Shown here piece after piece: positions 1-8,786 of a stretch of DNA of 64,000 nt. Source of the DNA: Lachnospiraceae bacterium (GTDB lineage Bacteria > Bacillota_A > Clostridia > Lachnospirales > Lachnospiraceae); assembly GCA_016287765.1 (NCBI GenBank), contig JAEEWS010000005.1, forward strand, positions 1 to 64,000, given 5' to 3'. The position numbers were made by a program, and so were the translations under genes. Within the stretch, counting starts at the first letter, position 1. Every line of letters begins with the position of its first letter. Below the pieces are notes generated by a model. That model saw nothing but the letters and a program-made list of their open reading frames with translations, ran no database searches and had not been told where the DNA came from.

Positions 1-126
1 GAAACAAAGTACGAGGATGTAAAGCCAGTATATATGAATAACCTTTCGGAGCAAGTAGAAACAAGGCTTCGTTACAACATCGCTCAGAAGGTTGGAAATA
101 AATACTACATTGTTTATTCGCATTAA
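1..126 (+). CDS. C-terminal end of an unknown protein (partial)
   Basis: An open frame enters from the left edge and stops at TAA 124-126, leaving 41 residues that end in KYYIVYSH. The start lies outside the window. The residual sequence is too short to assign a family. The following 120 bases have no convincing gene. Confidence 0.5.
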   Translation, partial: ETKYEDVKPVYMNNLSEQVETRLRYNIAQKVGNKYYIVYSH

Positions 127-247
127 ATAGAGAAACAAAGAAAAGGCAATCATTGATACCTATGATGATCCAGAGGTGGCGCGGATCAGTTTAACAGTGC
201 ACTGCCTGAATATGCATTAAAGCGAATTGGTGTGGAGAATATTTGAT

Positions 248-397
248 ATGACATTTAATGAATTGGTTGAAGTTACAAAAGATATGGACTTAGCTTCGCT
301 TGGTGTTTCACTTGGAAAGCCGGCTGATTGTATAGAATCACTTAGCTGCTATCAAGATGGAGATGAGTGGGTAATGAAAGGAAAATGTTGTACATGA
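248..397 (+). CDS. small hypothetical protein, 49 aa
   Basis: ATG at 248 follows a GGAGAA ribosome site at 235-240. The frame ends in a TGA that overlaps the ATG of the next gene (ATGA at 394-397), the usual arrangement for translational coupling. The product is acidic and soluble, with no recognisable motif. It could equally be the remnant of a longer immunity-type protein. The coupling is the main support for it being real. Confidence 0.4.
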   Translation: MTFNELVEVTKDMDLASLGVSLGKPADCIESLSCYQDGDEWVMKGKCCT

Positions 398-909
398 ATG
401 AAGGTGTCAGAGAACTTATAAAGGCATTAAAAGAAGCGGAAACTACTCAAATTAAACAGCAGGCTTTGATAGACAAATTGAGCACAGAAAACACACTGTT
501 ATCAGAAACTATCACTAACGAGAAATTAGGCAGAATTAACGAAGAACGTCGGTCTCTCTATCAGAGGGTTCGAAACAGTGAAGAAAAAGAACACAAAGCG
601 GTCGCAGAGTTACAAGAATTCAAGAAAGAATGTACAGATACATACAATGAATGTAAGGACTTGATGTCAGAGTTAAGAATCAAAAAGGCTGAAATAGATG
701 CTTACATAAATGCTGAAGCCAAAAAGTTGGTTGAACAGCAAGAAGCTGCGCTTTTATCTCAATACGCTGACAAGAAGAAACATTTGGAAAACCAATATAC
801 GGAAAAAGAGAACCGTTTCAAAAATAAAATTTCCGTTCGCAACAAATTTATATTAACACTCTCGGCATGTATAATTATACTGATAGCATACATAATTCTG
901 TGGGGATAA
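394..909 (+). CDS. coiled-coil protein with C-terminal membrane anchor
   Basis: A 171-residue protein read from ATG 394, whose first bases overlap the stop of the upstream small gene and which follows AAAGGA at 377. A GTG at 367 would give a longer form but lacks a ribosome site. Most of the protein is charged heptad-like helix rich in Glu, Lys and Gln. A single hydrophobic segment near the end (about residues 148-168, LTLSACIIILIAYIILW) should anchor it with the coiled coil in the cytoplasm. It is followed 4 bases later by another gene, so the two are probably co-transcribed. I do not recognise the family. Confidence 0.6.
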   Translation: MNEGVRELIKALKEAETTQIKQQALIDKLSTENTLLSETITNEKLGRINEERRSLYQRVRNSEEKEHKAVAELQEFKKECTDTYNECKDLMSELRIKKAEIDAYINAEAKKLVEQQEAALLSQYADKKKHLENQYTEKENRFKNKISVRNKFILTLSACIIILIAYIILWG

Positions 910-913
910 AGAC

Positions 914-1894
914 ATGAATAATCAAGATATTAGCAACGAAATCACAATAAATTCAACCGATGAAGAAAGAACTCGGATACTATCCAAGAAAAGCCTTGTT
1001 ATCGTGGCTTGGAATCAATCAAAAGAAATGGTTATTACCGATCCAAACGAGAGCACTGCAAAAGCGTTAAAAAGATATTCAAAAGAAATGGGGCTTCGTG
1101 ATAAAGAAATAATTTTTTCTGAATTTTACGCGCCAATACGTTTCTCTCAATCAACATTAAAAGAGTCTATAACTCAAATGACAAAAAGAAACGCAAATCT
1201 TGTGAACTTAGGAAAACTATTATCTGTATTAGAACCTGTCTGCAAAAATGCTATAAAAATTGAAGTAGAAACATACAGGCATCTCAGTCGTAAAGGACAA
1301 GAAGTCAAACAGATTCATCAGCTTTTAAGTGCCTTTCATGACGGTGGAAAAGCCTATCCGGTAAAAATAACGATTCGCGAAAAAGAAAAACAACCTAACC
1401 AGTTTTATATGGTGGTTACGGTTGGTGAAATAGATATTTCACAAAAAATTAAAGAAGCCCTTACCAACACAGGAGCTGATCATCAAGAGATGAACGGGAG
1501 CCTGTCTGACGGCGGTGCTTCCTTTGTTATGAGTATACCATCTTTTGTAGCAAATTTCAAGAGGGACGAAAGCATTATTCTAAAGAACCTCCCCGATGGC
1601 TTATTAAGCAAAGAACAACAGATGATAAAGCAAAAAGTATTGGAAAATGATATTCAGAAAGAAACAGAAATACAGATTCGCTTATCTTCAAACGAAATAA
1701 AACAATTGGAATCTCAGGGGTTTACAGAAAATGATATAGATACAGTCATTAAAAGCATTGATAACATTTCTAAAATTAGTTCCGCTCAACTAGAAAATGT
1801 TGAAGAATCTCTTAACACTAACCGTGAGGTTATTAAAGAGCAAGCTCTTGAACAGGAAAAAGAAATCCGTGCAAGAAATCAACATACCAAATAG
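914..1894 (+). CDS. hypothetical protein, 326 aa
   Basis: Starts 4 bases after the coiled-coil gene, preceded by GGGGATAAAG. The product is soluble and mixed alpha/beta, with a central part (about residues 130-240) that looks folded and a Gln/Glu-rich helical C-terminus. No catalytic motif is visible. The lower G+C and near absence of GTCGT words set it apart from genes beyond 3.4 kb. Function unknown. Confidence 0.6.
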   Translation: MNNQDISNEITINSTDEERTRILSKKSLVIVAWNQSKEMVITDPNESTAKALKRYSKEMGLRDKEIIFSEFYAPIRFSQSTLKESITQMTKRNANLVNLGKLLSVLEPVCKNAIKIEVETYRHLSRKGQEVKQIHQLLSAFHDGGKAYPVKITIREKEKQPNQFYMVVTVGEIDISQKIKEALTNTGADHQEMNGSLSDGGASFVMSIPSFVANFKRDESIILKNLPDGLLSKEQQMIKQKVLENDIQKETEIQIRLSSNEIKQLESQGFTENDIDTVIKSIDNISKISSAQLENVEESLNTNREVIKEQALEQEKEIRARNQHTK

Positions 1895-1907
1895 GAAGGC
1901 GGTTTGG

Positions 1908-2156
1908 ATGACATATCTTTCTGATAAAGAATATCTCTTATCCCTACCAGATATGACCGAAGACGATTACAAACATTGGCAAATGTTGATGCGTTCTATG
2001 ACTACATCTGCTCGTATGATGGGATTAAAAGACTGTCCGATGACACAGCAGGTCTTTCGGACAGCTCTCGATAATCTTATGAACTTTGAAAAGGAACATC
2101 ATATACAGTTTTATGAGCTTGGAGTGTCACTGGCTAATGCACAAGCTTCTGTATAG
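1908..2156 (+). CDS. small hypothetical protein, 82 aa
   Basis: ATG 1908 follows AGGAAGGCGG with good spacing. The same frame is open upstream to about 1797, but that part overlaps the preceding gene and is unlikely to be translated. The protein is helical and soluble. Its last seven codons overlap, antisense, the end of the ISL3-type transposase, so the natural C-terminus may have been altered by the insertion. Unknown function, probably in one transcript with the two genes before it. Confidence 0.5.
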   Translation: MTYLSDKEYLLSLPDMTEDDYKHWQMLMRSMTTSARMMGLKDCPMTQQVFRTALDNLMNFEKEHHIQFYELGVSLANAQASV

Positions 2157-3267
2157 CCTCGGCGTATGCCCGAAATCTTGCTGCGGTAGATTCGATATGC
2201 TTTTTTCTGTCGAAACACTCAAAGTAAAGCGTAAGAGAGTCCTTCAGTAATATATAACCGGTATTGGCAGGCTTGGACGTACTTTGGGGAATAGCTGACA
2301 TATACAGTTTTCCCGCCTTATCAGCAAGGGTACGGCGAATACCATCAGGATTAACGAATACTGCTTCTTTAGGATCGAATTTGCCGGGTTTTTCGGAATT
2401 GATCTCAAGCATACAGCGTTCTCTGAGGGTATCAAACTTGTAACCACGGCCTGCTTTGTCAATTTTTTTGATAAGGTTGTTTACGGACTCTGTATAAGCA
2501 TTGGTATAAGGAGCATCCCAATAGTTAAGGATATGATCACGGCGATGAGTCATAGTCTTACGCATAGGCTCAAAAGTGGGATAAGGCGGTACAGTCCTAA
2601 GCCATTCATCAAACATAGAATCCGCCTCGGTACGGTCTTTGGCAGTGATGTAGATATCTCGAAAGGTTTCTTTCGTCATATAAGCAGTATAGAGGTCTGG
2701 AAACTCATTGAACCACTGATTAAGGAAGTCTGTGCCATCTGCGGTCAGATCCTCCCAATTCATCATAAAGAGATATTTGGCACGCTTAAAACGCCTTGTA
2801 TCAACACCTTCGTTCTTACGATACCAGTTCTGCAAGGTAATACGGGTTCTATCAAGGCAACGGGTTACTTCCTGTACTGCATGGAACTTATCTATGACGA
2901 TAAGAGCCTTCGGCAATACAATGCTGACGCATTTAGCATATGCGGGCGCAAAGTCCATCGTGACGCATTTGCAGATGTTTTTATCAAGTGTGCGCAGATA
3001 TGCTTTTACAGTAGGAGCTTTGTTATCACGCTTCATATCAAGAAGCTTCTGCTCTTTGATATCAGTAATAACAAGACGGAAATGATCGTCGATATGAGCC
3101 TCATCAAGACCGAGGACTTCCGGCGTATAATCATAAGTCAAAAGTTCTGCATGACTATCAGAATAAGCCTTAAATGCAGCTGCTACAGTCTTATGGTCAA
3201 CAGAATAGTCGTTACCAATGTAAGTAAAGGTTTCGCCTTTGATGAATCGCATATATAAAGATCTCAA
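2134..3267 (-). pseudogene. ISL3-family transposase, interrupted by an in-frame stop
   Basis: The 377-residue frame matches the DDE catalytic part of ISL3-type transposases. It has an Asp in GLDEAHID, a second Asp in TMDFAPAY, and the catalytic Glu in YTESVNN, followed by the usual RGYKFDTLRERCM block. Intact family members are longer, with an N-terminal zinc finger and helix-turn-helix. Here only a TTG could start the frame. Directly upstream in the same frame is a TAA at 3280-3282, behind which another 60 codons stay open to 3465. A nonsense mutation separating the DNA-binding end from the catalytic domain fits best. I could not identify terminal inverted repeats. Transposition by this copy is unlikely unless the stop is read through. 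Confidence 0.8.
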
Positions 3268-3361
3268 ACAGAAGGCATCCTTTTAGCCAAACAAAAGGTG
3301 CCGTTTTGAATATGCGACATGTTTCTTACTGATGCAAAGAAAGACTTTGTCGACACTCTGT

Positions 3362-3391
3362 GGGTAGATATAGCAAATATCTACCCTTTTT
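3362..3391 (+). terminator. Rho-independent terminator
   Basis: Perfect 10-bp stem GGGTAGATAT / ATATCTACCC around a 5-base loop, followed by TTTTT. It reads on the plus strand, upstream of the first backbone operon, and so would insulate it from outside transcription. Confidence 0.7.
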
Positions 3392-3425
3392 ATTTGCATT
3401 TTAATTCGATTACAACGCAAAACAA

Positions 3426-3461
3426 CGTTCATTTTTTTATCTCGAATCTTTTTAGCATAAT
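3426..3461 (+). promoter_or_regulatory. shared promoter module, copy 1
   Basis: CG at 3426 leads into a T-rich run, and a CATAAT hexamer starts exactly 30 bases later at 3456. It lies 36 bases before the Rad52-like gene and has the geometry of the other copies. Confidence 0.65.
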
Positions 3462-3497
3462 ACAATCATAATTCTAAAAGAAGGAGGATTAAGGAAG

Positions 3498-4433
3498 ATG
3501 GAGGAAGTTCTCCTGAATACGAAAGACATCAAGATCCGTATCGGACAACTCTCCCCGCACGACGTCCAATTGTTAACATATATCGACGCCACGACGCTTT
3601 ACAACATGCTTGATAAAACGTTCGGACGACGTATGTGGACGACATTGCCGCCGCCGGGAATAGTGCTTGCGCCTAACGAAAAAGTGATCGGTGTTTGGGA
3701 CTCCGACAGAAATACTTATGTTTACCAGGTTGGAACCGGCGAACAAAGTAGTATCTCTGCGGAAAAAGGTCTTGAATCTGATGCATTAAAACGTGCGGGC
3801 GTAAAGTTTGGCATTGCCAGAGAGCTTGGTACGACTCCCAAAATGATTTTCCCTGCGGAAAAATTAAAACGCTTTTACGATGATCAGGGAAGAATCACCG
3901 ACGACGATATCTTTGCTGTGCAGGATGTCGAGTTTGCAGAAGAGAGTGAAACGAGAAGAATATCGAATATCACGATTACGGTATCGGATGGTAAAGAAAT
4001 TTACCTTTCCGGAACATTCTTTCAGGACAGGGATCCGGTTTATACCGATTTGATAGCGAATGAAAAGAATGACCGCAGTCAACACAGTGTCGTAAGCGCA
4101 GCTTCTCTCAGACAGCAGTCGTCGGAGCAGGCAAAAAATCAAAGTAACGCTGTTTGTCGGCAAAATGCGCAGCGTAACAGTCAGCAATCACAGCATGAGG
4201 TCGTAACGGGACCGAATGCGGTCGGGGATGCTGATGCTGTACTTGATGACGATGAGATTATCCTTTTGGGAAATCTTAAAGGTCGTAAGTACAAAGACGT
4301 GAAGGGCAGTCCCGAATGGGGTAAATTCCTTAAGTGGCTTGCCCAAGCAAACATCACCAATGCCAGGTACGATCTGGGGCAAAGAGAACAGATCGTACGA
4401 ATAAAGAACACATACAGAATGTATAATTCTTAG
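3498..4433 (+). CDS. Rad52/Rad22-like single-strand annealing protein
   Basis: A 311-residue protein with strong ribosome site AAGGAGG and ATG 3498. Residues 15-120 show the Rad52-like annealing core: LSPHDVQ, then IDATTLYNMLDKTFG, a beta-rich stretch, and the hallmark SAEKGLESDALKRAGVKFG that precedes the family's terminal loop. The remainder is a variable linker and a short C-terminal helical domain. Such proteins anneal complementary single strands during recombination or after conjugative entry. The SSB gene two positions downstream supports a role on transferred single-stranded DNA. It is the first gene behind promoter module copy 1. The alternative, an Erf- or RecT-type annealing protein, fits the motifs less well. 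Confidence 0.75.
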   Translation: MEEVLLNTKDIKIRIGQLSPHDVQLLTYIDATTLYNMLDKTFGRRMWTTLPPPGIVLAPNEKVIGVWDSDRNTYVYQVGTGEQSSISAEKGLESDALKRAGVKFGIARELGTTPKMIFPAEKLKRFYDDQGRITDDDIFAVQDVEFAEESETRRISNITITVSDGKEIYLSGTFFQDRDPVYTDLIANEKNDRSQHSVVSAASLRQQSSEQAKNQSNAVCRQNAQRNSQQSQHEVVTGPNAVGDADAVLDDDEIILLGNLKGRKYKDVKGSPEWGKFLKWLAQANITNARYDLGQREQIVRIKNTYRMYNS

Positions 4434-4486
4434 TTTGTTCTGCTATAATATATAGTAGGGTTATCAGAAAGTGAGGAATTATACTA

Positions 4487-4795
4487 ATGTTTGAAGACTT
4501 GTTCTATAAAAAAATGGAAATTGGTGAAAAATTGTCCGAGCAGGATGTTACCGAAGGGTGGTTCCCGACCGTTGAAGAAATGGAAACCCATAAGGTTGCA
4601 GAGCATTTAACTGATGACGGTTATCTGCCCCTTGCAATCTACTTTTCCGGCGACCCCTTTAAGGACATGGAAACAAAAATGGACGCATTTACTTTACGGT
4701 CTTATAAAGACACCGTGAAGTATTGCAAGCAGATTCTTCTGACGGTACCGTTGGAAGAAAGAGTGGTAAGAAGGAGAAAAAAATCAGATGAATAA
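4487..4795 (+). CDS. hypothetical protein between annealing protein and SSB, 102 aa
   Basis: A small acidic protein without recognised motifs. It overlaps the SSB start by 8 bases (ATGAATAA), so it is translated with SSB. Its position suggests an accessory of single-strand DNA handling, which is inference only. A TATAAT-like hexamer near 4445 may give a second, internal promoter. Confidence 0.65.
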   Translation: MFEDLFYKKMEIGEKLSEQDVTEGWFPTVEEMETHKVAEHLTDDGYLPLAIYFSGDPFKDMETKMDAFTLRSYKDTVKYCKQILLTVPLEERVVRRRKKSDE

Positions 4796-5549
4796 AATCG
4801 TGTTACAGGGTGAAATAGGAAAGATCAATGTAAGACAGGGCCAGGACGGAAAAGATGTTGCTCAGTTTGTGGTCCATGTTGCAAGAAAATATACACAGCA
4901 ACAGGACGCTGCTGACTATATTCGCGGGCTTGCTTTCACAGCTGCAGCAGATTACATCAAAAGTAACGTTAAAGAGGGAGATAACATTGTTCTCCTCGGC
5001 CATCTTCAGACCAGAGACTACACAGACAATTCCGGCCAGAAAAAGTATGTGACCGAAGCGGTTGCTGAGTCTGTAAGCCTCGGGGCGAAAGGAAACTACC
5101 AGAATGAGGCGATATTTATGGGACGTCTCACCAGAGACCCGCATCTTTCAAATGGTCAGACATCTTCTGCTCGTTACACCGTAGCAGTTGATCGCAGATT
5201 TGGCGGGGATCAGACCGCTGACTTCATATCCTGCGTCGCTTTCCAGAAGAAAGCTGATTTCGCCGAAAAGTATCTGAGGCAGGGTACAAAGGTTCTTGTT
5301 GACGGTCATATACAGACCGGAAGTTACACAAACCAGAACGGTGAGAAAGTCTACACGACCGATATCGTTGTAGATAACACTGAATTCGCCGAAAGCAAGA
5401 ACGGCGGCAATAATAATGGCAACAATTACCAGTCTAACAATTCCAGGAACAACGCTCCCCAGAACCAGGCGACAACAGACGACACCGGTTTTGATGATGG
5501 CTTCATGAACATCCCTGACGGTATCGATGAATTCCTGCCGTTCTCATAA
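4788..5549 (+). CDS. ssb: single-stranded DNA-binding protein with two OB folds
   Basis: The 253-residue product contains two successive SSB-type OB folds, about residues 1-100 (MNKIVLQGEIGKI, VRQGQDGKDVAQF) and 105-205 (NEAIFMGRLTRDP, ARYTVAVDRR). A Gly/Asn/Gln-rich linker and the acidic tail ending DEFLPFS follow. Ordinary bacterial SSB has one OB fold per chain and acts as a tetramer. A tandem form, as known in Deinococcus, would act as a dimer. The tail resembles the partner-recruiting DDDIPF tip but with an extra Ser. Conjugative elements often carry their own ssb in the first DNA to enter the recipient. It ends the operon that starts with the annealing protein. Confidence 0.9.
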   Translation: MNKIVLQGEIGKINVRQGQDGKDVAQFVVHVARKYTQQQDAADYIRGLAFTAAADYIKSNVKEGDNIVLLGHLQTRDYTDNSGQKKYVTEAVAESVSLGAKGNYQNEAIFMGRLTRDPHLSNGQTSSARYTVAVDRRFGGDQTADFISCVAFQKKADFAEKYLRQGTKVLVDGHIQTGSYTNQNGEKVYTTDIVVDNTEFAESKNGGNNNGNNYQSNNSRNNAPQNQATTDDTGFDDGFMNIPDGIDEFLPFS

Positions 5550-5567
5550 TTCCCCATCATAAGGCAA

Positions 5568-5602
5568 ACAAAAAAGCTCGGAGATTAAATCTTCGGGCTT
5601 TT
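5568..5602. terminator. bidirectional terminator between convergent genes
   Basis: Stem AGCTCGGAGAT / ATCTTCGGGCT (with G-U pairs) is flanked by A-run and T-run, so it can terminate both the ssb operon and the minus-strand gene at 5608. Confidence 0.7.
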
Positions 5603-5607
5603 CTTAT

Positions 5608-6222
5608 TCAGAATTTGAATAAATCATTCATCAGGAATTCTCTGAGCTTCGGGTTGGAGCAGATCATCCGGTCATATGCACTCACGGCTGCTGATAATTT
5701 AATTTCAAGCTTCGCCACGTCATATCCGCTCTTTACAAAGTCCTCGACCGATGCTTCTTCACCGCACGCCTTTATTAAGTATAAGAGTTCGCACACATGA
5801 GGTGTAAATTTGCTTACATCATATTCGGGGCTTGCCAGAATATCAATATTTTTGAGTTTAAGGAACAACGCCCATTTAAACTGTAAAGGACTTTGCCATA
5901 TGGTATGTACAAGTTTATAAAACTCGTAGGCATTTATCGGATAGTCGGAAATGTTAATACGAACGTCCTTTAAATATATATCTTTGCATTGTTCGAAGTC
6001 TTTGGGTGACATCTTGTGTTCCAGACAAACGTCGTAAATTATCTGAAGCATGCCTGTGGGAATCCCCTTTATCGCAAATCCCTCAAGTGGGAGACTGCCT
6101 CCCATACATTTCATAAGAATCGGAACTGCTTCGGGTTCGAAGTCGTCCGAAAACTGCATAGTTTCATAATTAAATATAACGTCGTTGTTCAGATTTCTTC
6201 TGACTTTAGAAGTGTCTGTCAT
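5608..6222 (-). CDS. hypothetical protein, 204 aa
   Basis: A soluble helical protein with no recognised domain. ATG follows GAGAGG on the minus strand. A sigma-A-like promoter (TTTCCA, 17 bases, TATAAT) lies just upstream, with a CGCACGACG word in its spacer. It is transcribed against its neighbours and may be regulated separately. Confidence 0.6.
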   Translation of the reverse strand: MTDTSKVRRNLNNDVIFNYETMQFSDDFEPEAVPILMKCMGGSLPLEGFAIKGIPTGMLQIIYDVCLEHKMSPKDFEQCKDIYLKDVRINISDYPINAYEFYKLVHTIWQSPLQFKWALFLKLKNIDILASPEYDVSKFTPHVCELLYLIKACGEEASVEDFVKSGYDVAKLEIKLSAAVSAYDRMICSNPKLREFLMNDLFKF

Positions 6223-6305
6223 TTTTTTAAACCTCTCATCTTTTCAATACTCGTATTATATCAAAACGTCGTGCGTTTGGAAAGTACCCGGTAATTTTTC
6301 AAGGT

Positions 6306-6371
6306 AAATGCAACACCTCTGTTGCAATAACTATTGACAAAGGTTAGAGGGGCGTTGCAATAAGTATGACA
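6306..6371 (+). promoter_or_regulatory. repeat-containing promoter/operator region
   Basis: Two TTGCAATAA words (6322 and 6355) flank a TTGACA box at 6334-6339. TGCAACACCTCT at 6309 is an imperfect inverted copy of AGAGGGGCGTTGCA at 6346-6359. The arrangement looks like an operator over the promoter of the gene at 6402. Confidence 0.45.
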
Positions 6372-6401
6372 AATATAACTGTTCAATAGAAAGGAAAATG
6401 T

Positions 6402-6875
6402 ATGATTGCAAAAGATTTATACACCAATGAATGGTGCGAAGACGTTGCCACAACTATAATTGATAGTATTGTTTCTTTTATACGTGCTGACGGCTTCGAT
6501 ATTAGCAAATTTTCTTTAATTAGCGTAGAAAATAGTGTTTGGGAATTTGTATCAGACAATGAGAAAAACAGAGGGTTTTTGCTTTTTTATGATCCCAACA
6601 AAGTGAAAACTCCTATAGCACAGTACCAGGTACATAATGGCAACGTATACTTTTCGTTTAATGCGAGAAACATCACAGAAGCTTATGTCCAACACAACAG
6701 AGAGATATCCGATGCTGACTATGTTCTTCTTTCAAGAACGTATTCTGAAACTGAAGAAAAAGTTGAGGCGGATATAAAACGTGCCGCCTTAAAATATAGT
6801 TGTGACGTGGTCTGTGATATTTATAACTGCACGCCAAAGCAGATTCATGAATTATCGGGCTCGTCAATAAAATAA
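6402..6875 (+). CDS. hypothetical protein, 157 aa
   Basis: Starts at ATG after AAAGGAAAA. The protein is soluble and mixed alpha/beta with no motif I recognise. It is the only gene in this direction between the ssb operon and the 516-aa gene, and has its own upstream operator-like repeats. Confidence 0.6.
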   Translation: MIAKDLYTNEWCEDVATTIIDSIVSFIRADGFDISKFSLISVENSVWEFVSDNEKNRGFLLFYDPNKVKTPIAQYQVHNGNVYFSFNARNITEAYVQHNREISDADYVLLSRTYSETEEKVEADIKRAALKYSCDVVCDIYNCTPKQIHELSGSSIK

Positions 6876-6933
6876 AGCGGAAAGTACCCACGACCATTTG
6901 TCGTATGCTTTGTAGTGTAATTATATATTGTTT

Positions 6934-7042
6934 ATATCTTTTATATCATAAATATCTTTTATATAAAACATATAAAAGAGTCGTTTACATAATGGCACCA
7001 TAATGATATACTTATTGTCGTGAGGGGAAGTCCCCGCACGAC
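6934..7042 (+). promoter_or_regulatory. AT-rich repeats and GTCGTG palindrome before the 516-aa gene
   Basis: A very AT-rich stretch carries two ATATCTTTTATAT copies. It also holds a perfect inverted repeat at 6955-6979 (TCTTTTATAT / ATATAAAAGA, 5-base spacer). A second palindrome at 7017-7042 has arms GTCGTG and CACGAC with inner GGGG/CCCC. This could be an operator, a leader hairpin, or part of an origin. Nothing here decides between these. Confidence 0.45.
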
Positions 7043-7077
7043 GCTCTGTCAAAAACACAGGAAAGGACCTTAAAAAG

Positions 7078-8628
7078 ATGTCTCAGGAAATGTTACTCGA
7101 TGTTTTGGAACGACTTCCTAAAGGGGATGCAGAATGGCTTTTCACAAAGTTCCTTAAGCATGAACAATGGATCAGAAAGAATCAAAAAGACAGGTACGGA
7201 AAAGTAATCACCAAGGCAGATCCGGTTATGACTGTCTTAAGAGACTACTTTGTAAAGACGGTCCACGATGCCGAGCATGACGAAACCATGCAGGTCGTAC
7301 AAAGATTGTCCTATCACAGAGGTAAAGTCGTAAACACTGCTCTTATATACATGGATGCAGAAAACATTGAGGTCGAGAATATTGATAGAGAAAACGGAGG
7401 TCGTGAGTGGAAGAAGATCGAGGATTTAATCTCGGAAGAAGAGCTGAAAAAACTGGATAGGGTACTGAGCGTCGACGAACTTAACAGCTGTACTATAAGC
7501 GATTTTAAAAAAGCGGTTAGAAGGATGGGGCCGGTAGAGATTCAACCTATCCCAAAAGGATACAAAGAACATATCATCGAAGTCTTTGAAAAATACATAA
7601 ACGAACATCCCCCAAAAGAAGGAGATTATTATACGATAGATGACGGCGAGAAAAAAGACCTCGACGAAAGCAGATATGGATACAACAATATACCATATTA
7701 TGAACGTAACATTCAATTTACGGAACTGACAGAACCCGGAAAAAAAACAATAGATCCGACTGGGGAAGTCTATCGCGCTTTCAGGCTCAGGAGAGCCGGT
7801 TCAAACGGTGTACAGTTTTGTTGCAAGGTGGAAGGTCCCTATGCAGAATGTGCTGAGTTAGGTTACCTCGTTGATATGCTTACAGGATGGAGGGGAGATG
7901 AAAAAGAACCGGTTGGTTTTCTTTCTCTCACCAATAAACGCCTCGCATTTGATGATACGTTCTACTTCCCTTACGTATTTGAATTTAATCGTGAGCGCAG
8001 CGGAAAAACACAAAAAAGGAACATTCACTTAAGCGTTGGATATGAAGATCTAAAAGAACAGATAACAAATGAGATGACCACTTTTGTAAGAAATAGATAC
8101 AAAAGCGAAGAAGAAAAATATGTCTGGGAAAAGTGTAACCTAACCGATTATGGAAAAACCTTAGAAAGACAGGCTGAACTTGTTACCAAGCTCATTGAAT
8201 TCGAAAAAAAAGATATTGAGCTGTATTATGCCTTATTGGAAGCCGGTGTTGATCCTGAACTCGAAGACGCAATATCTTATATGATCAGAGAAAAACTCGA
8301 CATAATCCAAACGTACATAAGGCCGATTTATACAATGGATGATTCCATTGATGAAGGCTACGGACTATATCGAGTTACTCCCGACAACGATTTCCATATC
8401 AAATTGATTAGGGAGCGTTGCGATTTAATGCTTGATGGTATAAAAGCGACAATCCGGGAGTGCACAGAAAGACAACGCCCGGAAGCGGACAGATACCTGC
8501 AGAAAATGCCGGAAATCGCAAAAAAAGTCGTGAGGGAAACAATCGGCCATGATTTACCGAGTAATGACGTCGTGGCGGAGAGAGCATCAAAATTCTTAAA
8601 CATTCGAATGAATGAAAGAGAAAGGTGA
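7078..8628 (+). CDS. hypothetical protein, 516 aa
   Basis: A large soluble protein, single gene between an elaborate upstream repeat region and its own terminator. The sequence is charged with alternating helical and beta parts. I see no HUH or tyrosine relaxase signature, no Walker motif and no helix-turn-helix. It stands at the head of the conjugation block, where mobilisation or replication proteins are often found, so an unusual DNA-processing role is possible but unsupported. Confidence 0.7.
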   Translation: MSQEMLLDVLERLPKGDAEWLFTKFLKHEQWIRKNQKDRYGKVITKADPVMTVLRDYFVKTVHDAEHDETMQVVQRLSYHRGKVVNTALIYMDAENIEVENIDRENGGREWKKIEDLISEEELKKLDRVLSVDELNSCTISDFKKAVRRMGPVEIQPIPKGYKEHIIEVFEKYINEHPPKEGDYYTIDDGEKKDLDESRYGYNNIPYYERNIQFTELTEPGKKTIDPTGEVYRAFRLRRAGSNGVQFCCKVEGPYAECAELGYLVDMLTGWRGDEKEPVGFLSLTNKRLAFDDTFYFPYVFEFNRERSGKTQKRNIHLSVGYEDLKEQITNEMTTFVRNRYKSEEEKYVWEKCNLTDYGKTLERQAELVTKLIEFEKKDIELYYALLEAGVDPELEDAISYMIREKLDIIQTYIRPIYTMDDSIDEGYGLYRVTPDNDFHIKLIRERCDLMLDGIKATIRECTERQRPEADRYLQKMPEIAKKVVRETIGHDLPSNDVVAERASKFLNIRMNERER

Positions 8629-8650
8629 GCTAAACACTGTCTTTTTGGCA

Positions 8651-8678
8651 AGAGGCAATACTTTGCCTCTTTTTTTTG
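8651..8678 (+). terminator. Rho-independent terminator
   Basis: Stem AGAGGCAA / TTGCCTCT with a 4-base loop and a run of eight T, 23 bases after the 516-aa gene. Confidence 0.85.
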
Positions 8679-8686
8679 CAAAATGA

Positions 8687-8719
8687 ATAATGACTATTCA
8701 TTTTGGGAATAGTCATTAT
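8687..8719. repeat. 13-bp perfect inverted repeat
   Basis: ATAATGACTATTC and GAATAGTCATTAT are separated by 7 bases and lack a T-run. It sits between a terminator and the small RNA promoter, suggesting a protein-binding site rather than a terminator. Confidence 0.6.
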
Positions 8720-8755
8720 GGACAGCGTGGTGGCACTCAGCGACAGTTCAACAAA

Positions 8756-8784
8756 TTGACAAAATTCTCCCTTAATAGTATAAA
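8756..8784 (+). promoter_or_regulatory. consensus sigma-A promoter for a small RNA
   Basis: TTGACA at 8756-8761, 17-base spacer, TATAAA at 8779-8784. No protein-coding frame of note follows before the terminator at 8880. Confidence 0.75.
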
Positions 8785-8786
8785 CA

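Noticed and set aside
3283..3465. Minus-strand 60-codon frame as a separate gene
   Set aside because: It is in the same frame as the transposase and separated only by TAA; better read as the lost N-terminal part.
6988..7004. CATAAT words before the 516-aa gene as another promoter module
   Set aside because: Neither CATAAT at 6988 nor 6999 has CG and a T-run 30 bases upstream, so the geometry is not met.
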